Below, in pieces: positions 51,846 through 57,724 of a stretch of DNA of 57,724 bases. The translations under genes and the position numbers were made by a program. The notes beneath the pieces are model-generated. The model did not search any database, was not told where the DNA came from, and saw only the letters and a program-made list of their open reading frames with translations. The number at the start of each line of letters is the position of its first letter. The stretch's first letter is position 1. This DNA comes from an uncultured Lachnospiraceae bacterium (GTDB lineage: Bacteria > Bacillota > Clostridia > Lachnospirales > Lachnospiraceae), in assembly GCA_910586585.1 (NCBI GenBank), contig CAJUKA010000020.1, positions 1,667 to 59,390 of the forward strand, read 5' to 3'.

Positions 51846-52055
51846 TATGATGTTGGGGTCAAAAGGTATTTTGCCCCCTATGATATCACGGATTGCTCCG
51901 CATTTCATGCTCCCGCAATCCTAAAACACCTCAAATTCGCTCATTTTTCTGTGAAAAATGGCTACTTTTCGGTGTTTTTGCGGGTCCCAAGTTCAAAAAT
52001 CCTCTTGCAAGCAAGCTTGCATCGGATTTCTTGACCTTTTGACCCTAGTATCATG
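51846..52055. repeat. Element E: ~200-bp multi-helix non-coding element
   Basis: A 21-bp terminal stem pairs ATGATGTTGGGGTCAAAAGG at the left with its complement ending at 52055 (GGGTCAAAAGGT/ACCTTTTGACCC perfect, 51856-51867 and 52034-52045). Inside lie three helices: GGATTGC/GCAATCC (51890-51896, 51915-51921); AAAACACC/GGTGTTTT (51923-51930, 51971-51978) capped by CATTTTTC/GAAAAATG (51942-51949, 51953-51960); and AAATCC/GGATTT (51997-52002, 52024-52029) around TTGCAA...TTGCAT. This cloverleaf layout separates the divergent DedA and phosphodiesterase genes. I do not know it as a named RNA or transposon family. Confidence 0.75.
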
Positions 52056-52118
52056 TTATTATTTTTTTGGAATCAGTTTTATGAATGGACATCGAGAATA
52101 GAGATAATGGAGCAGGAT

Positions 52119-52781
52119 ATGATAAAAATAGGAGTACTTTCAGATACCCATAATATGCTGCGGCCGCAAGTGACAGCACAACTATCACAATGCAAAATGA
52201 TACTTCATGCTGGAGATATCTGCAAAACAGAAATTCTTGAAAAGCTCAAGACAATTGCGCCAGTACGCGCTGTGCGCGGCAATAATGATAAAGAATGGGC
52301 CAAAGCAATTCCATATATTGACACGTTTGACTGTTATGGGATTCAGATTCTAATGTGTCACAAGAAAAAAGAGATTCCCAAAATACTATCAGGAATCAAT
52401 CTTGTTATATATGGGCACTCCCACCAATATGAAGACAAAGAATTAAACGGGATACGGTTTCTCAATCCAGGCAGCTGCGGTCCTAGACGTTTCAATCAAG
52501 AAGTGACAATGGCTATTTTGGAAATTGATAAGAATCATTCATATAGAATCAATCGTATTGTGTTTTCTGATATTCAGAGCAAGAAAATAGATATTCCAGA
52601 TGCAAATCAAGACAGGGCAAAAATTATCTCCGCTGTTATCAAAGATATTGATAAGGGCATTCCATCAGATAAAATTGCGAAAAAGAATCATATTTCTCTG
52701 GCATTTACTGAGGAAATCAGCAGAATGTATCTCACGCATCCAGAAATTAATTTAGATGGAATCCTAAATCGGTTGCAATAA
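52119..52781 (+). CDS. YfcE/MJ0936-type metallophosphoesterase with C-terminal extension
   Basis: 220 residues. Metal-binding motifs of the calcineurin-like family: IGVLSDTHNM, LHAGDI, VRGNNDKEW, MCHKKK and IYGHSHQYEDK, with the NPGS motif FLNPGSCGPRRF. The family domain ends near residue 155; about 60 further helical residues (KIISAVIKDIDKGIPSDKIA, KKNHISLAFTEEISRMYL) are absent from standard YfcE and look like a small HTH-like bundle. Start at 52119 has GGAGCAGGAT upstream. Likely a phosphodiesterase of unknown substrate. Confidence 0.88.
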   Translation: MIKIGVLSDTHNMLRPQVTAQLSQCKMILHAGDICKTEILEKLKTIAPVRAVRGNNDKEWAKAIPYIDTFDCYGIQILMCHKKKEIPKILSGINLVIYGHSHQYEDKELNGIRFLNPGSCGPRRFNQEVTMAILEIDKNHSYRINRIVFSDIQSKKIDIPDANQDRAKIISAVIKDIDKGIPSDKIAKKNHISLAFTEEISRMYLTHPEINLDGILNRLQ

Positions 52782-52795
52782 AACGAAGTAAGGTA

Positions 52796-52824
52796 GTAAA
52801 TTGAGCGTGCTGCGCTCAATTTAC
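52796..52824. terminator. Bidirectional terminator after the phosphodiesterase and mnmE
   Basis: GTAAATTGAGCG (52796-52807) and CGCTCAATTTAC (52813-52824) are perfect inverted arms with a 5-nt loop. The right arm overlaps the mnmE stop codon (52821-52823). Confidence 0.8.
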
Positions 52825-54218
52825 TTACCCATACAAAATTTTTGGAAAATCTCGTTTACAACGTCGTCTTCTACTTCTTCTCCAATGATTCTGCCAAGTG
52901 CAGCATACGCATTCATCAAATCAATGGAATAAAAATCCTCTGGCATTTTGCGTTTCAGGCTTTCAAGCACAAACTGCATACTGTCATATGCCTCTGAAAG
53001 CGCCGCTTTATGTCTTTGATTTGTGATATAAATTTCATCATTTATCGAAATTTTTCCGTCAAAAAACAATTCCTTCACTGCAAGTTCCAATACATCAATA
53101 CCAACATTTTCTTTGGTGGAAGTCTTGATAATTTTAATCGCTTTATTTTGTGAAAGCAGATCCATTTTTTCTGCAATATCAGATTCGCTGACAACCTGAT
53201 CCAAATCGGATTTATTCAAAAGTACAATCACTTTTTTGGAGGCAATCAGCTCCATAATTTCCCTGTCATTTTCATCAAGGCTGCAGGAAGAATCAACCAC
53301 ATATACTATTAAATCCGCGTTTTCAGCATACTTTCGCGCTCTGTCAACACCAATCTTTTCTACTTCATCTGCCGTATCACGGATTCCAGCGGTATCAATG
53401 ATATTTAGTCCGATACCATGCAGTTTTATCGACTCTTCCAATACATCTCTGGTAGTTCCAGCAATACTTGTAACAATTGCTCTATCCTCTCCTACAAGAA
53501 GATTTAATAAAGAAGACTTCCCGGCATTTGGTTTTCCTACAATAACGGTATTGATCCCATCTTTCAGCATCTTTCCATTGTCTGCACTGTCTACCAATTT
53601 CTTTAATTCTATGCTTATTTGTAATGATTTTTCCTGAAGTTTATCATGATATCCTTCAAGACTAATATGCTCTGGGTCATCTAGTGCAGATTCAATATAA
53701 GCAATTTCATATAAAATATGTTCCCGAAGGGAACGGACTTTATCCGATACAGAACCCTTTAACTGTTGCAAAGATGCCTTTAATGCAAATTCATTTTTGG
53801 AATGAATAATATCCATAACCGCTTCGGCTTTGGATAAATCAATCCTATCATTTAAAAACGCCCGTTTTGTAAACTCTCCTGGCTCTGCCAAGCGACACCC
53901 ATTCTTTAAAATAACATCAAGTATTTTATTCATAACAAGAATACCGCCATGGGCATCTATTTCAATTGTATTTTCCCGCGTATACGTATTTGGTGCCTTC
54001 ATGACGACGACCATCACTTCGTCAATAGGCTCTTCTCCATCATAAATAAAACCATAATGAATGGTATGACTTTTAACATCACACAGCTTTTTGTTCTGAT
54101 TCTTTGCACGATAGATCTGATCGGCTACATTAATTGCATTGTCACCGCTTATTCTGATAATGCCAATTCCGGAATCGCTCATCCCGGTGGCGATTGCTGC
54201 AATCGTATCTGTTTTCAT
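52821..54218 (-). CDS. mnmE: tRNA modification GTPase MnmE (TrmE)
   Basis: 465 residues. The N-terminal folate-binding domain starts DTIAAIATGMSDSGIGIIRI. The G domain has G1 VIVGKPNAGKSSLLN, G2/G3 IAGTTRDVLEESI and IIDTAGIRD, and G4 LLNKSDL. The C-terminal cysteine motif IFQKFCMGK is intact. It works with MnmG on tRNA wobble uridine. Start at 54218 follows AAGGGGGATTTCTTAGA. A CACCTGC/GCAGGTG stem (54253-54270) sits in its leader. Part of the jag-mnmE unit. Confidence 0.97.
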   Translation of the reverse strand: MKTDTIAAIATGMSDSGIGIIRISGDNAINVADQIYRAKNQNKKLCDVKSHTIHYGFIYDGEEPIDEVMVVVMKAPNTYTRENTIEIDAHGGILVMNKILDVILKNGCRLAEPGEFTKRAFLNDRIDLSKAEAVMDIIHSKNEFALKASLQQLKGSVSDKVRSLREHILYEIAYIESALDDPEHISLEGYHDKLQEKSLQISIELKKLVDSADNGKMLKDGINTVIVGKPNAGKSSLLNLLVGEDRAIVTSIAGTTRDVLEESIKLHGIGLNIIDTAGIRDTADEVEKIGVDRARKYAENADLIVYVVDSSCSLDENDREIMELIASKKVIVLLNKSDLDQVVSESDIAEKMDLLSQNKAIKIIKTSTKENVGIDVLELAVKELFFDGKISINDEIYITNQRHKAALSEAYDSMQFVLESLKRKMPEDFYSIDLMNAYAALGRIIGEEVEDDVVNEIFQKFCMGK

Positions 54219-54297
54219 TCTAAGAAATCCCCCTTCAAAAAACGCTCCCACTCACCTGCGGTTGCAGGTGAATTTTCCAGATGTGCATATACATAAA

Positions 54298-54319
54298 ATC
54301 GAGCGCTTAAGCGCTCGAT
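54298..54319 (-). terminator. Palindromic terminator between jag and mnmE
   Basis: A perfect 22-bp palindrome centred on GCGCTTAAGCGC with TTTTATG following on the minus strand. It probably ends part of the transcription from yidC-jag. Confidence 0.7.
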
Positions 54320-54342
54320 TCATGCAAGGAAAGCTCATATAT

Positions 54343-55221
54343 TTATGCTTCGCTACTGTTTTCAGAATGTTCAGAATGGAAATCATGATTGGTTTTATTG
54401 GATTCCCGATTATATTCCTTTGCTCCTCTGGAATAGTTTTTGTTGTAGCTTCTGTTATAATCTTTGTTTCGCTGGTATCCTCTGCCCTCATTGAAATTTG
54501 CATCTCTTTTAGGAGTCACAACAACACGTCTGAAAGGTTCATCACCTTCGCTGTGCGTCGTAACATATCTGTCATTTTGAAGTGCTGAATGGATCACTCT
54601 GCGCTCATAAGGGTTCATTGGTTCTAAGGATACGGGTCTTCTTGTGCGTTTTACTTTATAAGAAATATTCTTTGCTAAATTTTCGAGTGTTTCTTTTCGT
54701 CTTTGACGATAGTTTTCGGTGTCAACTTTTACTCTTATGTACTCTCCAGTACCTTTATTGACAACAAGTGAAATCAGATACTGAAGGGAATCAAGTGTCT
54801 GCCCTCTCTTGCCAATAAGAACCCCCATCTCATCACCACTCAATTCGACTTCAAGGGATTTTAAAGAATCATTATATTTGGCATCAATGATAACTGTCAT
54901 ATCCATAGCAGCAAATACATCTGTTAAAAACTTCTTTGAAACAGCTTCCACATCAATATCTGCAATATTTGCGGCAGCTTCCCTGACACTTGCAATTTCA
55001 GGCGACTCCACAAGTTTTACAGGTTCTTCTTCTTTTATCTGTTGAATTTCTTCTTTTACTTTTGCCTTTATCAAAGCAGGTTTCATACCAATTCCAAACA
55101 AACCTGCTTTTCCTTCATCAATTACTTCATACTCAAGTTTATCGCTCGGTATCGAAAAATATCTGCATGCTTCTGTAATCGCATCATTTTTAGTCTTACC
55201 TTTAAACTCCATGTACTCCAT
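54343..55221 (-). CDS. jag: Jag/KhpB RNA-binding protein (SpoIIIJ-associated)
   Basis: 292 residues. Jag-N domain (KGKTKNDAITEACRYFSIPS), acidic linker, KH domain with GVLIGKRGQTLDSLQYL, and R3H domain with PYERRVIHSALQNDRYVTTH and GDEPFRRVVVTPKR. The last ~50 residues are an Asn/Tyr/Arg/His-rich disordered tail (YNRSYNKNYSRGAKEYNRES) that most Jag proteins lack. It binds RNA in complex with KhpA and affects cell division. It lies in the conserved rnpA-yidD-yidC-jag order. Confidence 0.96.
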   Translation of the reverse strand: MEYMEFKGKTKNDAITEACRYFSIPSDKLEYEVIDEGKAGLFGIGMKPALIKAKVKEEIQQIKEEEPVKLVESPEIASVREAAANIADIDVEAVSKKFLTDVFAAMDMTVIIDAKYNDSLKSLEVELSGDEMGVLIGKRGQTLDSLQYLISLVVNKGTGEYIRVKVDTENYRQRRKETLENLAKNISYKVKRTRRPVSLEPMNPYERRVIHSALQNDRYVTTHSEGDEPFRRVVVTPKRDANFNEGRGYQRNKDYNRSYNKNYSRGAKEYNRESNKTNHDFHSEHSENSSEA

Positions 55222-55282
55222 TTTCTTTCCCCCATAATTTATCTGCTATGAAAAATTCTCTTTCCATACTACATTATGATCC

Positions 55283-56617
55283 TTATTTATTATTCTTTTC
55301 GTTGTATTGTTTTACCATATTTGCCCTTGAGGCAAGGCTTCCTGGTTTGGCATTGTTATTGTAATATTCTGTAGCCTTTTTGATATCTTCTGCTTTTTCC
55401 TCTGCGGTCTTTGCAGGGCGTTTGGCAGCGGTGTTCTGATAAGCGGTCTTTGAGGCGATACTCTTTGTATTGGTCCGTGCAGCCGCTTGCAATTTTGCAG
55501 GATCTACTCCCTGTTTTCTCAGTTTTTCTTTGTACTTTTCTACATTTTTTTCAATTTCGGCTTCAATATCCATCTTGTCAATGTGTTTGTTAATTGCAAT
55601 CTGTTGGATACTTCTGACAACAGCACCCACAACCCAGTACAGACCCATACCGGCTGGAAGCGTCAAACAAAACCATGCAGACATAAGAGGCATGATAACG
55701 TTCATTGTCTTCATTGACTGCTGCATAGCTTCTGCTGTATCATTTACGGGCGCCTGTTTTTTGCTTTTATCCTTGTCATTTGCTGCCTGGGGCATCAGCT
55801 TGTAGTTAATCCATTGTGTGACAGCCGAAAGAACAGGTATCGCGATTGCACCTGCAAGAAGCAAATAATTTCCTGCTGCAAATGCTGCCTTGATTGTATC
55901 CATAGGAGAATTGGCAATATTTAATCCAAGAAAATTATTGTAGATATCAATTAATCCTTTTTCCGCACCATTTGTTAGAATTAAACTTCCATTGTAGGTT
56001 AGCTCTGCTAGTCCAAATTTTTCTGAAATTGCTGTCATATCAGCAGAAGATGTTTTGTTAAGTGTATCTATGATCGCATTTCTTGTATTCAAATCAAAGT
56101 TCTTTGCAAAATAAGCCGCAGCAGAGGTTGATTTCATATATTCAATGCCATTTGCATTGATAATTTTGTCGGCAAGCACACCAAATGCCTCACCAATTTT
56201 TGTAACATAAGCAGGCATCGCATAGATAACGCGATACAAAGCAATCAAAATAGGCATTTGAATCAAAAGCTGGACACAGCTTCCCGAAGGGGATACGCCA
56301 TATTTTGCATAGATGGCTTTGGTTTCTTGGTTCATTGCCATCATAGACGCTTGATCTTGTTTGCCTTTATATTTGGCTTGTACGACCTGTAGCTCAGGAT
56401 TCATCCTCGCTGAAAGCTTCGAAAATCGCTGCTGCTTGATTGTAAGCGGCATTAAAAGTAAATAAATAACAATTGTAAATAAAATAATAGCCAAACCGAT
56501 ATTTGGAATGCCAATCACATTTAAAAATTCAAAGATCGCATTCATAATCAAGCCCAAAAGCTTAACGATATACTTAAATATCGGAGTTGAATTCTGAGTT
56601 AACAGCATCAAATCCAT
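55283..56617 (-). CDS. yidC: Membrane protein insertase YidC/Oxa1
   Basis: 444 residues. YidC2-like core with membrane helices near 15-60, 120-150, 245-270 and 310-345. Family motifs include LLLMPLTIKQQRFSKLSARM, SCVQLLIQMPILIALYRVIY and MGLYWVVGAVVRSIQQIAI. The long basic C-terminal tail (KYKEKLRKQGVDPAKLQAAA) is ribosome-binding in character. An insert of about 100 residues lies between helices 2 and 3, larger than in Bacillus SpoIIIJ. No lipobox is seen at the N-terminus. Confidence 0.96.
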   Translation of the reverse strand: MDLMLLTQNSTPIFKYIVKLLGLIMNAIFEFLNVIGIPNIGLAIILFTIVIYLLLMPLTIKQQRFSKLSARMNPELQVVQAKYKGKQDQASMMAMNQETKAIYAKYGVSPSGSCVQLLIQMPILIALYRVIYAMPAYVTKIGEAFGVLADKIINANGIEYMKSTSAAAYFAKNFDLNTRNAIIDTLNKTSSADMTAISEKFGLAELTYNGSLILTNGAEKGLIDIYNNFLGLNIANSPMDTIKAAFAAGNYLLLAGAIAIPVLSAVTQWINYKLMPQAANDKDKSKKQAPVNDTAEAMQQSMKTMNVIMPLMSAWFCLTLPAGMGLYWVVGAVVRSIQQIAINKHIDKMDIEAEIEKNVEKYKEKLRKQGVDPAKLQAAARTNTKSIASKTAYQNTAAKRPAKTAEEKAEDIKKATEYYNNNAKPGSLASRANMVKQYNEKNNK

Positions 56618-56636
56618 TTTATTCCTCCTGAATCAA

Positions 56637-56912
56637 TCAAAACCTGTAAAAGGTAATCAATTTCTTTTTTTTCTCATTTTTAATGGAAGGAACGGGGTCA
56701 TACCCTCCCTTTGACAAAGGATTGCATCGAAGAATTCTCCAAAGACTGAGCAGGCCGCCTTTGAGAGCGCCATATTTTTCAACGGCCTCAAGTCCATACT
56801 GCGAACAAGTTGGAAAATATGGACATTTTGTTGATTTCAGCGGCGATAGATATTTTCTATAAAATAAAATAATCCCTATAAAAATCTTTTTCACAACAAT
56901 CTCCAATTTCAT
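56637..56912 (-). CDS. yidD: Membrane protein insertion efficiency factor YidD
   Basis: 91 residues. Family motif complete: FYRKYLSPLKSTKCPYFPTC, SQYGLEAVEKYGALKGGLLS, RILRCNPLSKGGYDPVP, with the three conserved cysteines. It contributes to YidC-dependent insertion. The last residues (EKKKKLITFYRF) form a basic tail. Confidence 0.95.
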   Translation of the reverse strand: MKLEIVVKKIFIGIILFYRKYLSPLKSTKCPYFPTCSQYGLEAVEKYGALKGGLLSLWRILRCNPLSKGGYDPVPSIKNEKKKKLITFYRF

Positions 56913-56958
56913 AATATCAATAGCCTGTGACCTGCAATGCTGCAGGTATCACACCATA

Positions 56959-57297
56959 TCATTTAACGATACATTTATGAAGCTTCGATACATGAAGCAG
57001 TGCACTTTCGATGTCAGAATATTTTGCATTTTTAGCACTGGCTCTTGCAATAACTACAATGTCTAAACCACTATTAAACATCTCTTCATGTAGTCTATAA
57101 CTCTCTCTTACAAGTCTGGTAAGACGATGTCTCACAACACTGTTCCCTACTTTTTTGCTAACGGAAATCCCAAGTCTGTTTTGATTCAATCCATTTTCCA
57201 ATACATACATCACCAGATATTTGTTTGCATAACTCTTCGCTTTGCTGTAAACATTCTTAAAATCTCTGTTGCTCTTTAATGATTCCGAAAATTCCAT
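56959..57297 (-). CDS. rnpA: Ribonuclease P protein component
   Basis: 112 residues. FKNVYSKAKSYANKYLVMYV (central cleft) and the RNR-type motif in VGNSVVRHRLTRLVRESYR. AAGGACGATT precedes ATG 57297. The protein supports 5' tRNA maturation with the RNase P RNA, which is not in the window. An intrinsic terminator lies between it and rpmH, unusual for a pair often read as one unit. Confidence 0.96.
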   Translation of the reverse strand: MEFSESLKSNRDFKNVYSKAKSYANKYLVMYVLENGLNQNRLGISVSKKVGNSVVRHRLTRLVRESYRLHEEMFNSGLDIVVIARASAKNAKYSDIESALLHVSKLHKCIVK

Positions 57298-57329
57298 AAT
57301 CGTCCTTCACAATCGAGCAGGGGAATGGG

Positions 57330-57396
57330 TTCCCCCCTCGCCGTATGGCCCATGTATTATTTTAGCGTCATATTGTTCTGCATGGGTCTACACATA
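57330..57396. repeat. Family B dispersed element, copy 2
   Basis: It contains CTCGCCGTATGGCCCATG, TTTTAGCGTCATATTGTTCT and GCATGGGTCTACACATA, matching 9671-9740 in order and spacing. It lies directly downstream of the rpmH terminator and upstream of rnpA, so it forms the rnpA leader. Confidence 0.65.
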
Positions 57397-57403
57397 GAAA
57401 AAA

Positions 57404-57423
57404 AGGTCACATATACGTGACCT
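57404..57423 (-). terminator. rpmH terminator
   Basis: On the minus strand AGGTCAC (57423-57417) and GTGACCT (57410-57404) pair and are followed by a run of seven T. Confidence 0.9.
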
Positions 57424-57428
57424 GTAAA

Positions 57429-57563
57429 CTATGCAGATAATCTCTTTCTTCCTTTTGCACGTCTAGCAGCTAAAACTTTTCTTCCGCCCGGTGTGCTCAT
57501 TCTAGCTCGAAATCCATGAACCTTACTTCTATGTCTTTTTTTTGGCTGATACGTCATTTTCAT
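57429..57563 (-). CDS. rpmH: 50S ribosomal protein L34
   Basis: 44 residues, too short for standard ORF cut-offs but complete: MKMTYQPKKRHRSKVHGFRA then RMSTPGGRKVLAARRAKGRK and RLSA. The motif matches L34 throughout. AAAGGAGGTGTTTTGTAT precedes ATG 57563. In this family rpmH lies next to dnaA on the opposite strand, marking the origin just to the right of the window. Confidence 0.98.
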   Translation of the reverse strand: MKMTYQPKKRHRSKVHGFRARMSTPGGRKVLAARRAKGRKRLSA

Positions 57564-57608
57564 ATACAAAACACCTCCTTTTTTATATACCTCATTCGTT
57601 TCTATCGA

Positions 57609-57636
57609 ATTATAAAATACCTGTCAATGCGCCCAA
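57609..57636 (-). promoter_or_regulatory. Candidate rpmH promoter
   Basis: On the minus strand TTGGGC (57636-57631), 16-nt spacer, TATAAT (57614-57609). A TTGACA also lies in the spacer region and could use a different -10 box. Confidence 0.5.
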
Positions 57637-57724
57637 ATACCAAGTATCAGAAAATAACATATTGATTATATAATATAAGAATATCCAAGTCAAGAAGAAA
57701 TCTGTGAAATCTATCCAGAATAGG

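Overview
The window is low-GC Gram-positive (Firmicutes) chromosomal DNA, most likely from a gut Lachnospiraceae/Clostridium cluster XIVa species. The basis is strong AGGAGG-type ribosome binding sites, the gene order rpmH-rnpA-yidD-yidC-jag-mnmE-mnmG-rsmG-parA-parB-DUF4446-serS, a DUF3881 protein, and many GHKL/LytTR and YesM/YesN two-component systems. dnaA and oriC should lie just beyond the right edge. Nearly all core genes are on the minus strand, co-oriented with a fork moving leftward from that origin. The genus call is inference.

Layout. 1-55 is a pentanucleotide repeat at the window edge. 0.1-2.8 kb: split chromate transporter with a divergent LysR regulator. 2.8-8.4 kb: decayed and accessory DNA with a chemotaxis-receptor remnant, an AgrA/AgrC-like two-component pair, an AraC-ClpP operon, a broken HTH/WYL regulator, a GNAT enzyme and a nitroreductase remnant. 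8.4-15.7 kb: PatB-type C-S lyase, PadR/HAAS pair, a BceRS-like pair without its transporter, a B12-dependent radical SAM protein and cysK. 15.7-23.9 kb: sugar operon (binding protein, two permeases, YesM/YesN pair, intracellular GH32 hydrolase). 24.4-30.2 kb: genomic island with an AbiTii-type pair, a Rpn-type nuclease remnant, conjugative-element relics (sigma factor, KTR zinc-ribbon protein, 31-residue membrane peptide), TetR-CPBP, a palindromic DnaA-box-like cluster and a wrecked WYL regulator. 30.3-43.4 kb: serS, HD-GYP, parB, parA, two perfect parS sites, and rsmG/mnmG with insertions (ADP-ribosylglycohydrolase, split NarX/NarL-like system around an S66 peptidase, a collapsed acetyltransferase). 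43.5-52.8 kb: accessory block between mnmG and mnmE (TetR with a leader peptide, hemerythrin-receiver fusion, envelope-type two-component system with a glycolipid glycosyltransferase, DedA, phosphodiesterase). 52.8-57.7 kb: origin-proximal core cluster.

The most unusual content is intergenic. I see at least four dispersed non-coding repeat families and one large multi-helix element: (A) a GCTGCGCG element, five loci; (B) a ~70-bp element beside terminators, two copies; (C) an element bounded by GTACTCT inverted repeats, two copies; (D) a short GCTRAACNGTTAC motif, five copies in one orientation; (E) a ~200-bp cloverleaf-like element at 51.85-52.05 kb with a 21-bp terminal stem. Family A runs into genes and creates false N-terminal extensions. 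These look like small non-autonomous elements or structured RNAs; I do not recognise them as named families.
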